DNA of 64,000 nt from Cyanobacteria bacterium SIG31 (GCA_015152465.1 SUTX01000003.1:1-64000); one strand, 5' to 3'; positions 8,737 to 17,424 are shown, numbered from the stretch's first letter. The notes: a model not told the origin generated them from the letters alone. A program made the numbers and translations.

Positions 8737-10107
8737 TTATTTTTTTTGTTGATTAAATTCATTTAATCCTATTTTCCAACTATCCTCATACTGAAAATCT
8801 CTTTCAGCAATTTCTTGAGGCAAACCAGCGTGGTGGATTTTTGGCAATAAGAAAGATTCTTTCATTTCAATAGGTTCATCTTTGTTATCATCAGAATCTT
8901 GACAGATAAAGATTGTTTCGCCATTTTTATCAGTCTTTGCTCCAACAATTGTTATTTCATGTCCTGCCAATTTATTGTCATTATTCGGATCTGGCCATGT
9001 ATAGCCAATAATAATATTGTGCCCCATATTCAATGTATCCAACAATTCTTGCTTAATTGTTGCAAAATCTTTTTCGTGGCCTACAAGCTTACCATCTTGA
9101 TCTATTTTTTGGTAAATAACAGATACCGTATTTTTATTTTCCATAACAGATTCAACATAAGTTTTCTCAAAATCAATCAAACCACCATCTTCTTGAGTCC
9201 AAGCATTCGGAGCTCGTTTATCTGTTAATGAATTATATGTTTGTTGAGAACCTAATTGCATCATTGTAGATTGCATTAAAACATCTATAATTGAGCGCTC
9301 GCCTTTATCTCGATGATTATTCTGTATCCTTGCTCTTACTATTGCATGTTCATCTGGCTTTAATAATACTACTGCTTTTTCAAATCCAAGCTTTTGATGT
9401 GGCGTTTTAAATTTATTTAACAACCAAACAGCATCAAGAGTTTTTTCTGATAAAGCATTCATATCTATTACTTTGTATGTTTCATTCTTTGGAGAAGTTA
9501 AACCTTCTACCATGCGGAAAAATTCAGCAGGCTTTTTAGTCGCTAAGTCAAATTCAATACTTGCAGTAGGGCATGTTCCAGTATGCATATTATCGATATT
9601 ATAATTTGCTTCCTCAAGCTCATTCATATCTTCTGATAAGTCTGTTACAAGACCCAGTACAGGAGTCTTATACTCATCTGGAATATCTTCACAAGTTTGA
9701 GTTATAACATACGGATTTTCTATTATATCTAAACATTCTTTAAGAATTGTTCTACCGTCAAGTCCAGGATCTCTTTCTTCTTTAAGAATTTTATGTAAAT
9801 TATCTAAAACAGAAGTTTTATCATCAGAATCATTCTTCAAAAGAATACCTGATTTTAAAGCGAATTCAAGTTTTTTACGATAGTTCAAGTTTAATTCAGA
9901 AGAAATTTCTTTATATTTTTTCTTTTCATCACTAGTTGTTAAACTTGTTCTAACATCCACAACTGATGTATACGCAGTAGCTTTAAACGCTGGAGCTTTT
10001 ATACTTTTTTCCGTTCCAGTCGTCACAGGGAAAGAGGCGGTCTGTACTTTTTCCGTCCCGCCTGTTTGATAAACCTTTACATTATTTTGAAAATTTACAC
10101 TAACCAT
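8737..10107 (-). CDS. Putative cysteine-peptidase-like protein with N-terminal PAF motif
   Basis: A 456-residue protein I do not recognise as a named family. The C-terminal half has the residue order of a papain/C39-like fold: Cys179 in HTGTCPTAS at the start of a helix, His383 in AGHEITIVGA on a predicted strand, and Asp404/Asp406 in CQDSDD. A peptidase or transglutaminase-like role is inference. The first 48 residues are polar and low in structure, and carry APAFKA (38-43), as in the nucleotidase at 1148 and the lipoprotein at 22415. There is no classical signal peptide. It is convergent with the amidohydrolase gene (1-bp gap). Confidence 0.55.
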   Translation of the reverse strand: MVSVNFQNNVKVYQTGGTEKVQTASFPVTTGTEKSIKAPAFKATAYTSVVDVRTSLTTSDEKKKYKEISSELNLNYRKKLEFALKSGILLKNDSDDKTSVLDNLHKILKEERDPGLDGRTILKECLDIIENPYVITQTCEDIPDEYKTPVLGLVTDLSEDMNELEEANYNIDNMHTGTCPTASIEFDLATKKPAEFFRMVEGLTSPKNETYKVIDMNALSEKTLDAVWLLNKFKTPHQKLGFEKAVVLLKPDEHAIVRARIQNNHRDKGERSIIDVLMQSTMMQLGSQQTYNSLTDKRAPNAWTQEDGGLIDFEKTYVESVMENKNTVSVIYQKIDQDGKLVGHEKDFATIKQELLDTLNMGHNIIIGYTWPDPNNDNKLAGHEITIVGAKTDKNGETIFICQDSDDNKDEPIEMKESFLLPKIHHAGLPQEIAERDFQYEDSWKIGLNEFNQQKK

Positions 10108-10235
10108 ATATATATAAAAACATTTTGTTGAGTTTTCTTGCTCTTTTGAAGAAATTTTGTAAATATATGTAACATTTGATTTTTTAAAGCAAAAAAATTT
10201 TTCATCTACCTTTATAGGGATATAGTGAGGAAATA

Positions 10236-10832
10236 ATGATTACAGCGGTTAACAATACACAACCTACATTTGGAAAATTTAGCATCATAAAAGTTCATAA
10301 AAACGCATTCTGCAATCAACAAACTTTTATGAGCATCGAAGATGCTTTTGAACAAAGATTTAATAAAGCATTGTCTAAAAAAGACAAAATCAATTCTTTA
10401 TTTAATAAAATGTTTAGCAAGAATTCTGCGCCATATGTTTTCTTCTTAGAACAGCCAAACTTCGCTTTCTTAATGGATAAATTAAAAGAGTTTGGAGGTT
10501 ATTCTTTAGAATGGCTTCATATGCACACAGGAGTCCCTATTTATAGACCTCTTGACGAAGATTATCATTCATTTTTTGTCTTAACAGAAGACGAGCTTGA
10601 TGTACAAAAAATATTAAAAGAGAACGTCGACGATATTGTACAAGAAACAACATTGTACAAAGAGTATAGAACAAGTCAAGGCGAGTTATACGATGAGCTC
10701 ACAAAAGAAGCTTTTATAAACCATTATATGACATCTCTTTTTATGAGTATGATTCAAGATGTCCCTGCAGATGTATACAAGATTGAAGATTTTTCAGACA
10801 TAAAACAAGTGGCCGAGCAAATTATGAATTAA
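10236..10832 (+). CDS. Uncharacterised protein with N-terminal PTFGK motif
   Basis: A 198-residue soluble, mainly helical protein with no membrane segment or known domain that I can see. The N-terminus MITAVNNTQPTFGKF resembles the short Pro-x-Phe motif of other proteins here. It is divergent from the cysteine-peptidase-like gene across a 128-bp AT-rich gap, and the pair could share regulation. The ATG follows GTGAGGAAATA, an acceptable ribosome binding site. Confidence 0.6.
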   Translation: MITAVNNTQPTFGKFSIIKVHKNAFCNQQTFMSIEDAFEQRFNKALSKKDKINSLFNKMFSKNSAPYVFFLEQPNFAFLMDKLKEFGGYSLEWLHMHTGVPIYRPLDEDYHSFFVLTEDELDVQKILKENVDDIVQETTLYKEYRTSQGELYDELTKEAFINHYMTSLFMSMIQDVPADVYKIEDFSDIKQVAEQIMN

Positions 10833-10917
10833 AAACCATATATACATATTAAACTACTTAGATGATACTCCTCTTTTTTGAGTACACTTTTTATTGTAGA
10901 TTTGAAAAAATTATCGG

Positions 10918-10977
10918 CATGGTCTAAATTTCCATGACCGCATGGATTAGAGGCTAATTTGTAGACCATATGGTCTA
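10918..10977. promoter_or_regulatory. Operator-like cluster of ATGGTCTA sites
   Basis: In the 264-bp gap before the response regulator gene, the octamer ATGGTCTA occurs at 10919-10926 and again at 10970-10977. Its inverse TAGACCAT is at 10962-10969, so 10962-10977 is a perfect 16-bp palindrome. A further short palindrome, CCATG-ACCG-CATGG, sits at 10932-10945. This looks like a binding array for a dimeric regulator, possibly the LuxR-type regulator encoded next. Confidence 0.5.
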
Positions 10978-11043
10978 GATCTGTATATTTACCCCAAACC
11001 CATTAAAATCAATCTTCCTATTGATGAAACAATCCTCTAAAAG

Positions 11044-11055
11044 GGGGTAATATAC
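11044..11055 (+). promoter_or_regulatory. Second copy of 12-mer GGGGTAATATAC
   Basis: Exact repeat of the 5950-5961 element, about 60 bp upstream of the response regulator start. The function is unknown. Confidence 0.3.
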
Positions 11056-11114
11056 ATAATGTAAATGGTAAGAATATACTATAACAATTTATATAAATGG
11101 GGAGAGAAGAGAGT

Positions 11115-11819
11115 ATGAGACGTGAATTTAAGAAAAAATCAAAAGTTTTACTAATTGATGACAATTATGAACATTTAGTTGGTATCAGAGAACTATTGAA
11201 TCTTGAAGGAACTTTTGACGTTGTTGGTATCGCAACAAACGTAACAGTTGGTTTAAATTTAATTAAAAAATACCAACCAGACATCGTTCTTTTAGACATG
11301 AATATGCCTGAGAGAGATGGTTTACAAGGAATTATGGAAATCGCTAAACTTGATTTAGGAACAAAAGTTTTAGCTCTTTCTGGTTATGATGATGCTGATT
11401 TAATTTTTAGAGCTATGAAAATAGGTGCTAAAGGTTATGTTCTAAAAACTATGGCATCAGCTCAACTAATTTATGCTATTGAAGAAGTATTAGGCGGAAA
11501 AATTTATTTACCTCTTGCTCTTTCTAGCAGATTCTTTGAATATTTCCAACAATCATTCAAGGAAGAAACTACAAAACAAGAATCAGACGAAGAAAATCTT
11601 CTTTCATACTTAACTCAAAGAGAAGAAGAAGTTTTAGAGTTATTAACTCAAGGTATTACTTACAAAGGTGTTGCTAACAAGTTATTCATTTCTGAAACAA
11701 CTGTAAAAACACACGTTAATAACATTTTCCAAAAATTGCAAGTTAATGACAGAACACAAGCTGTTTTATATGCAATTAACAACGGATTTTTGAGCAAAAA
11801 AGTTAAACTTGGTGTATAA
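11115..11819 (+). CDS. NarL/LuxR-family response regulator heading a flagellar operon
   Basis: A receiver domain (residues about 10-130) contains acidic pair Asp15/Asp16 and the phosphoacceptor Asp61 in VLLDMNMPERDG. A C-terminal LuxR-type helix-turn-helix follows (about 165-230, LTQREEEVLELL and TVKTHVNNIFQKL). The protein should bind DNA as a phosphorylation-controlled dimer. I choose the ATG at 11115, preceded by GGGGAGAGAAGAG, over an in-frame ATG at 11097 that overlaps this site. It is followed by a kinase gene and flgB, flgC and fliE in the same direction, so it probably controls or is controlled with flagellar assembly. Confidence 0.9.
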   Translation: MRREFKKKSKVLLIDDNYEHLVGIRELLNLEGTFDVVGIATNVTVGLNLIKKYQPDIVLLDMNMPERDGLQGIMEIAKLDLGTKVLALSGYDDADLIFRAMKIGAKGYVLKTMASAQLIYAIEEVLGGKIYLPLALSSRFFEYFQQSFKEETTKQESDEENLLSYLTQREEEVLELLTQGITYKGVANKLFISETTVKTHVNNIFQKLQVNDRTQAVLYAINNGFLSKKVKLGV

Positions 11820-11850
11820 GACTCCACATAGGAAAACATCATTAAAAACT

Positions 11851-13116
11851 ATGCTAGGGGAAAACAAAGCAGTGAAAAAGATAGTAAGACAACAAAATTA
11901 TTTCAAGGAATTAATTGAAACACAAGGGAACAAGTTTCTAACAAGACAAGCCCTTAAGTGTTTAGTCCGTTCTGCCGTTGAGCCCCTATTAGATGCCCCT
12001 GAAACAGGTGTCGTTTTATACAGAATAGAGAATAGAGAGAGTCTGCAAGGTTTATTGAAGAGATTAGAGTTTTCAGAAGTAGAAGCACACAGCTACTCTG
12101 ATGACTCTAAAAACCTTGTGGAAAAAGTTTGGGCTAATACAGAGTTTGTTTGCGTTATGACCCACAGGTATGTTTCTATTCTTATTTGGGATAATAACAC
12201 CGGTGATAAAAATACAGTTCGTTATTATTCTATTTATAACTCAAAACTCCAAAACGAGCCGCTAGACATTATCAAAAGGAATTCAAAAATAGATATCACG
12301 CCATACATTGAAAAGTTTAATCCAGACAGACGTGATAACATTCTATTAAATGCCTCTATAAGAAGACTTCTTGAAAACATGGACGATGCTACAAATGATG
12401 CTGTACTCGGCTATGCTGAAAAAAGTGCTGAAACTATTTCTGATTCTGACTATATCCAGAAAAAATCTAGAGTTATTGCTCACGAAATAAAGAATCAACT
12501 TTCAATCTGTGACTTATATACAGAAATAATTAAAAGACAAGTTGCAAATAACAATCTAGAAGCAATACAAAACTCTTTAAAGTCTATAAATAGAGCTTTA
12601 AAAATAGCTAATAACACTTTAATTTCTCTAAAATCAAAAGATAATAATGAAATCCAAAGCGTTAATTTAAAAGAAATTATTAAAACTGCTGTAGATTTAT
12701 CTAAAGTTTATCTTGACGACAAAGAAATTGATTTTCAAGTAGAAAACAATTTAGATATCCAAATAACTGCTAATGCAGATAAGCTTTTAGCAGTTATAAT
12801 CAATCTAGTTAAAAATGCTTCAGAGGCGTTTAATATTTTGGAATTAGACGAAAATGCCCCTAAAAATGATAAGTATATAAAAATAAAAACAGATGAACAA
12901 GAAAACTTTGTACAAATTCTTGTTTCAAATAACGCTCCAGGCATTAGTGATCCAGAGAGAATCTTCTATGAAGGTTATACTACAAAATCTACAGGAAGCG
13001 GTCTCGGGCTATGGATTTGCAAAAAATCTATAGAAGAAATGTTAGGAGAACTTGAACTTACTCGTTCGACAGAAGACTACACAGAGTTTACAATTCAATT
13101 AGGGAAGGAGGAATAA
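11851..13116 (+). CDS. Soluble histidine kinase, likely partner of the adjacent regulator
   Basis: A cytoplasmic sensor kinase with no membrane helix. An N-terminal region of about 200 residues has no recognised domain. It is followed by the phosphoacceptor helix VIAHEIKNQLSICD and an ATPase domain with N-box NLVKNASEAF and G-box GSGLGLWICKK. The start is uncertain: ATG at 11851, a GTG at 11872 placed after AGGGG, or a TTG at 11809 overlapping the regulator gene are all in frame. The stop TAA overlaps the flgB ATG by one base, tying the kinase to rod assembly. It recalls soluble flagellar kinases such as FlgS or FleS, though those pair with NtrC-type regulators. Confidence 0.85.
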   Translation: MLGENKAVKKIVRQQNYFKELIETQGNKFLTRQALKCLVRSAVEPLLDAPETGVVLYRIENRESLQGLLKRLEFSEVEAHSYSDDSKNLVEKVWANTEFVCVMTHRYVSILIWDNNTGDKNTVRYYSIYNSKLQNEPLDIIKRNSKIDITPYIEKFNPDRRDNILLNASIRRLLENMDDATNDAVLGYAEKSAETISDSDYIQKKSRVIAHEIKNQLSICDLYTEIIKRQVANNNLEAIQNSLKSINRALKIANNTLISLKSKDNNEIQSVNLKEIIKTAVDLSKVYLDDKEIDFQVENNLDIQITANADKLLAVIINLVKNASEAFNILELDENAPKNDKYIKIKTDEQENFVQILVSNNAPGISDPERIFYEGYTTKSTGSGLGLWICKKSIEEMLGELELTRSTEDYTEFTIQLGKEE

Positions 13117-13598
13117 TGGATTTAATTTCTTCTAGAACAATTGATATAACCAAACTTGCAATGGATGGTCTGTTAGATAGGCAACAAGCTATTTCTTCTA
13201 ACATAGCTAACGTTATGACACCAGATTATCAGAGAAAAGAAGTTGCTTTTGAAAGTCAGTTAGCAAAAATAATTGAAGGCGAAGATTTAAAAGATTATAT
13301 CAAAGGACAAAATAGCATTGAATATGTTCCACCTAACGTAGATGTTTTCACTGGCGAAGTGCATCGTTATAGAACACCTACCTTACAAGAAAAAGCTTAT
13401 TTACAATCCAATTTATATGATGAATTTAAGCCTCAATATGTAACAGATGTTTATAGTGGTTCAAATTCTGACGGAAACAACGTCGAGCTCGAAAGAGAAA
13501 TGATGGATTTATCCAAAACTGGTACTAAATATCTTGTACTTTCAAATTTAGAAAGAAGACAGTTTAGTGAACTTTCTGAAATAATAAGAGGACAATAG
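13116..13598 (+). CDS. flgB: Flagellar basal-body rod protein FlgB
   Basis: A proximal rod component exported by the flagellar type III system. The N-terminal rod signature (LDRQQAISSNIANVMTPDYQ) and the C-terminal helix (ELEREMMDLSKTGTKYLVLS) are both clear. The 160 residues are slightly longer than the usual 130-140, with the extra length in the middle. It overlaps the kinase stop and is 10 bp ahead of flgC. Confidence 0.92.
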   Translation: MDLISSRTIDITKLAMDGLLDRQQAISSNIANVMTPDYQRKEVAFESQLAKIIEGEDLKDYIKGQNSIEYVPPNVDVFTGEVHRYRTPTLQEKAYLQSNLYDEFKPQYVTDVYSGSNSDGNNVELEREMMDLSKTGTKYLVLSNLERRQFSELSEIIRGQ

Positions 13599-13608
13599 GA
13601 GCAAATAA

Positions 13609-14115
13609 ATGAGTTTCAATATATTTGATATCGCAGGTTCAGGAATGACCGCCCAAAGAGCAAAAATGGATACTATTGCAAGTAATATTGCAAATATTCA
13701 TACTACTCGAAGACCTGACGGTTCTAAAGGTGCATACGTTAAAAAAGATGTTTCTTTTAGAACAATCTACGAAGATAATATTAATAGAGGTTTCTCAAAC
13801 TTTTCAAGCAATGCACCAGATGCTCAATTTGACCCAAGAACTGGTAATCTTTTGATAAATGCTAATGTTGCATTAAACAATGGAATGGTGACTGGTGGAG
13901 TGCAAGTTGAACAAATTTATGAACGTGCAGATGGAGTAAAAACAATATATGATCCATCACATCCTGACGCTGATGAAGAGGGTTATGTTGATATGCCAAA
14001 TGTAAATATCGTCGAAGAAATGGTTGATATGATTGCAGCGTCAAGAGCGTACGAAGCAAACGCTACGGTTGCAGAAAACATTAAAACAATGATGCAATCT
14101 GCAATGAATATTTAG
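13609..14115 (+). CDS. flgC: Flagellar basal-body rod protein FlgC
   Basis: A proximal rod subunit of 168 residues. The N-terminal signature is GSGMTAQRAKMDTIASNIAN. The C-terminal signature is MPNVNIVEEMVDMIAASRAY followed by EANATVAENIKTMMQ, both as in the family. A central insertion around 65-110 makes it longer than the usual 135-150 residues. The ribosome site AGGAGCAAATAA precedes the ATG. Confidence 0.94.
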   Translation: MSFNIFDIAGSGMTAQRAKMDTIASNIANIHTTRRPDGSKGAYVKKDVSFRTIYEDNINRGFSNFSSNAPDAQFDPRTGNLLINANVALNNGMVTGGVQVEQIYERADGVKTIYDPSHPDADEEGYVDMPNVNIVEEMVDMIAASRAYEANATVAENIKTMMQSAMNI

Positions 14116-14129
14116 GAGTAATATAATTA

Positions 14130-14555
14130 ATGAGTATGGATTTTTCAACATCAATACAAGGTTTTAATAGAGAGTTTAACTTAAACGCTGTGAGGGATTA
14201 TAACAACTTCTTACAGAAACAAGACTCTTTCGAATTTGATAACGACGTTACGGAGTTTTCAAAGGCACTTGATACAGCTTCTAAATCTGTACCATTAAGA
14301 GATAAAACCGACCCGACAGGCATGGGTAGCTTCATGGATAAAATCGGCTCTAGTCTTGGTGGCGGTTTAGACGCTGTAAACAGAGCAAAATTAGAAGCTG
14401 ATAGAATGCAAGAAGATTTAGCAATGGGGGGCGCAACCAGCATACACGACGCAATGATTGCTGCAGAAAAGGCTCAACTTAGCATGCAAATGGCTGTACA
14501 AATTAGAAATAGAATACTTACTGCTTACACAGAAATCAATAGCATGGGGCTATAG
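14130..14555 (+). CDS. fliE: Flagellar hook-basal body protein FliE (first copy)
   Basis: FliE joins the MS ring to the rod. The C-terminal half shows the family core SIHDAMIAAEKAQLSMQMAV followed by IRNRILTAYTEIN. At 141 residues it is longer than the usual 100-110; the extra part is a polar N-terminal region. It completes the regulator-kinase-flgB-flgC-fliE operon. A second, different FliE is encoded at 30359. The last six bases overlap the convergent phosphatase-like gene. Confidence 0.88.
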   Translation: MSMDFSTSIQGFNREFNLNAVRDYNNFLQKQDSFEFDNDVTEFSKALDTASKSVPLRDKTDPTGMGSFMDKIGSSLGGGLDAVNRAKLEADRMQEDLAMGGATSIHDAMIAAEKAQLSMQMAVQIRNRILTAYTEINSMGL

Positions 14556-15146
14556 AGGAGTATAATCACTATATATAACACTCGACCAACCCTCAAAATA
14601 ACTAATTTGGGTTAATGAACCTGTTTTAATTAATATTTTGTGCTGATTTGTAGGAGACAGCTTTAAAGTGTTGGCTAAAGCTGATTGAACAACGCCAGGA
14701 GTTGTCACAATTATAATACGATTACCCTTGTTTTCTTTAATCAACATATCAATAGTCTTAGCAACTCTTTTATTAAAATCAGTTAAAGCTTCTCCACCCT
14801 CAGGAGTTTGAGTTAAAGCTTTAGGGCCATATTCTTTGAATAAATCCCCAATAGAAAGTCCGTGCCATACCCCATGATTTCTAGCTTTTAAATCAAGAGG
14901 TACAACTTTTTGCTTAAACAGTTCAGCAATTATATGAGCTGATTGAGAACAACAAGCGTTAGGGCTAGTATATATTTTATCGTATGAAACTCCTCGTTTT
15001 TCTAAATACTCACAAACTTTTTCAATTTCTTCTTCACCAAAGTCATTCAATTTAGGATATTTCAAATTATCATTAATAATTCCATCATGAGAATAAACGG
15101 TTGCACCGTGAGTAATAAAAGTTATTTTACATATACGTTTAAACAT
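14550..15146 (-). CDS. Histidine-phosphatase-fold protein with lost catalytic residues
   Basis: The 198-residue sequence follows the phosphoglycerate mutase/histidine phosphatase superfamily from end to end, but the active site is eroded. The RHG motif is THG (ITHGAT), SPLxRAxQT is SPNACCSQS, the acidic residue before GxWxG is replaced (KARNHGVWHG), and the second catalytic histidine (usually SHG) is TTPG. Only the first histidine survives. It is therefore probably a pseudoenzyme, perhaps a binding or regulatory protein. The reading frame is intact, so it is not an ordinary pseudogene. Confidence 0.75.
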   Translation of the reverse strand: MFKRICKITFITHGATVYSHDGIINDNLKYPKLNDFGEEEIEKVCEYLEKRGVSYDKIYTSPNACCSQSAHIIAELFKQKVVPLDLKARNHGVWHGLSIGDLFKEYGPKALTQTPEGGEALTDFNKRVAKTIDMLIKENKGNRIIIVTTPGVVQSALANTLKLSPTNQHKILIKTGSLTQISYFEGWSSVIYSDYTPL

Positions 15147-15194
15147 TGTAGACCTCTTGATAGCTAATAATAGAAAACTTTATATAAGTGCGAT

Positions 15195-15310
15195 TTTGTT
15201 ACCTGCCGAGTTAGCAGGTGGGTGAGTGCCTTAGAATATCCGTTTCCCACTGGCGATTTTGTATCGGTGGGTATACTTCGCAAACTATAGAGCTTACTCT
15301 CCCTTTTAAT
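15195..15310. repeat. GC-richer hairpin-forming segment upstream of phosphatase-like gene
   Basis: The 305-bp gap between two divergent genes contains a block with much higher GC than its flanks. It has hairpins ACCTGC-CGAGTTA-GCAGGT (about 15201-15219) and CCCAC...GTGGG (about 15256-15281). Read on the minus strand it would lie in the 5' leader of the phosphatase-like gene. I match it to no known riboswitch; it could be a structured leader or a dispersed repeat like 4626-4783. Confidence 0.3.
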
Positions 15311-15451
15311 AAAAATGTAGGAACAAAATAAACACCTATATAAAGTAATAGTATTATGACATATTTTTTTAAGCATTTCAATAAAGTAAATTTTTATTAA
15401 ATAATGTTATTCTAAGTAGTAAAAAAAATTTTTATATGTTTTAAAAGAAAT

Positions 15452-16294
15452 ATGATAATAGATGATATTAAATATAAATATATTTATCAACAAAATTTCC
15501 AAGCAATGAAACCAAGTCATTTCAGCGGTATTGACTATGCTGTTGTTAGAAAATTCAAGGCTCCTGTAGAAAAATTTAATAATCCTCAAAATTTTCAAGC
15601 TTGGTGTAAAGAATTGCTTTTAAAATTTTTAAACTTTGAACATAAAAATGAATCAAATATTATTCATATTGATAGAAAATTTGCAATAAATAAGTGGAAA
15701 GAATTCATTATCTCAAAAGAAGATGTTTGGTCACCAGCTAAACGACTACTAGTATTTACATCTATGGTAAAAAACAAAGGAAAAAACAACAAAACAATTC
15801 CCCCTATAGTAAAAGAAGATATTCTAAATGATTCCATTTCAATAATTAGTGACAAGCTTATGCAGGACAAAGATACTTTATTTAGTTTGGGGAAACTTTA
15901 CCGACAAAAACTAAAAGATTATTATTTAAAAGATATACCGGCAAAATATACAGGCTGGATTGAGATTGAATCAAAAAAATCCAAACCTGAAAAATACGAA
16001 CAAAATTTAGAAAAACTTAAAATATTATCAAATAGACTTTGGTGTACACAAAAAGACACACACGCTAAAACTTATCTAGAAAATGGTAATATGCATATTT
16101 ATCTTGAAAACGGGAACCCGAAATTATGTTTAAGAATTTCAGGTTGCGAAATACAAGAAATTCAAGGAGAGAAAAATAACTCCGTAATCCCAATAGAATA
16201 CATTAAAACCCTAAAAGAACATTTAAATAATAGTAAATATCTACTAAGTGATGATATGGAATTTATAATTAAATTATCTGAAATTATGGACTAG
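15452..16294 (+). CDS. Uncharacterised protein with WCT...YLENG module
   Basis: A 280-residue soluble protein of unknown function. The C-terminal third (about 205-255) has a compact pattern LWCTQKDTHAKTYLENGNMH followed by YLENGNPKLCLRISG and EIQEIQGEKNNSVIPIEY. I have the impression that similar WCT-YL-G-IRG modules exist in other uncharacterised proteins, but I cannot name a family. The N-terminus contains PSHFSG (21-26), loosely like the PAF motif elsewhere in the window. It is 20 bp upstream of folP and may be co-transcribed with it. Confidence 0.6.
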   Translation: MIIDDIKYKYIYQQNFQAMKPSHFSGIDYAVVRKFKAPVEKFNNPQNFQAWCKELLLKFLNFEHKNESNIIHIDRKFAINKWKEFIISKEDVWSPAKRLLVFTSMVKNKGKNNKTIPPIVKEDILNDSISIISDKLMQDKDTLFSLGKLYRQKLKDYYLKDIPAKYTGWIEIESKKSKPEKYEQNLEKLKILSNRLWCTQKDTHAKTYLENGNMHIYLENGNPKLCLRISGCEIQEIQGEKNNSVIPIEYIKTLKEHLNNSKYLLSDDMEFIIKLSEIMD

Positions 16295-16314
16295 GTTTAT
16301 GTTAAAATTGTTCT

Positions 16315-17424
16315 ATGGAAAAATTTTGTCTTAAAACTTTGATAGCTAATGATATAGAATCAGAACTTGAGAAAATAGGTTTTGATACTGCTTATAGAGC
16401 AAAAGGGGCAGATAAATTTAGATATAAAACTTTAAAAATTTTCGGTTTAACAGTACCTCAAGCTAACATTTTGAAACAAACAGCTCTATCGTTTGGCGCT
16501 GATTGTGGAGTCCATAGAGAGGTCTTAACCAATAACATAAACAAAACCGATGTAATTCTCGGAGGAAGCTATTCTCAGATAAAAAAAATATGCGAAAAAC
16601 TCAAGCAACAACCGTTCTCTTTAAAGTTTCTCAGTGAAAATATTTTGGAAGAACTTGAGCCACAAAAAAGAGAGACTAAATTAGTTGGTATTCTTAATAT
16701 AACTCCAGACTCTTTTTCAGACGGTGGAAAATATTTTAAGCCACAAGACGCAATAAAACACTTATATCAACTTATAGAAGATGGGGCCGACATAATAGAT
16801 ATCGGTGCAGAGAGTACAAAACATGGTGCTGATGATATCCCAGCAGAAGAACAAATTAACAGACTTCGCCCTATATTAACCTCTATAAATGATTTACCGG
16901 TACCCTTAAGTATAGATACTCGAAGCGCAAAAGTAGCTCAATTTGCATTAGAAAATGGAATTTCTATTATCAATGATGTTTCAGGGCTAACGTATGATTC
17001 AAAACTCTCAGAAGTAGTTGTTCAATACAATGCTAGCATAGTATTACAACATTCAACAAATAAAACTAGCGAAATTCCACTTTATAATGATATTGTAGAA
17101 GATGTTTACTTAGATTTACACAAGAAAGCTCAAATTGCTAAATCTAAGGGGATAAAAAATATTATTTTAGATATCGGAATCGGATTTGGAAAAAACAGAG
17201 AACACAACTTGGAATTACTTAAGCGTTTTGAAGAATTTCATTCACTAAATTATCCACTTATGGTTGGCATCTCTCGAAAATCTTTTCTCGGAGTTAAAGA
17301 CGATAATGAACTCAAAGATAGTTTAACACTTGCCCTATCATACCCTTTAATTAATACTGGCATAGATTATTTAAGAGTTCATAATGTAAAATTACATAAA
17401 CAATTGCTCAACTCGGTAATATAA
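16315..17424 (+). CDS. folP: Dihydropteroate synthase
   Basis: FolP condenses 4-aminobenzoate with a pterin pyrophosphate in folate synthesis and is the sulfonamide target. The catalytic TIM barrel (about 120-369) shows GILNITPDSFSDGGKY, DIIDIGAESTKHG, SIDTRSA, INDVSG, DIGIGFGK and GISRKSFLG. The usual MHM segment reads LQHST. Residues 1-115 form an extra N-terminal domain (FGLTVPQANILKQTALSFGA), an extension I recall from long-form DHPS proteins. The total of 369 residues fits that long class. Confidence 0.92.
   Translation: MEKFCLKTLIANDIESELEKIGFDTAYRAKGADKFRYKTLKIFGLTVPQANILKQTALSFGADCGVHREVLTNNINKTDVILGGSYSQIKKICEKLKQQPFSLKFLSENILEELEPQKRETKLVGILNITPDSFSDGGKYFKPQDAIKHLYQLIEDGADIIDIGAESTKHGADDIPAEEQINRLRPILTSINDLPVPLSIDTRSAKVAQFALENGISIINDVSGLTYDSKLSEVVVQYNASIVLQHSTNKTSEIPLYNDIVEDVYLDLHKKAQIAKSKGIKNIILDIGIGFGKNREHNLELLKRFEEFHSLNYPLMVGISRKSFLGVKDDNELKDSLTLALSYPLINTGIDYLRVHNVKLHKQLLNSVI

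Noticed and set aside
15195..15310. Known riboswitch (cobalamin, Mn or THF type)
   Set aside because: Short matches such as a GCCAGTG string do not extend into the conserved cores of these families.
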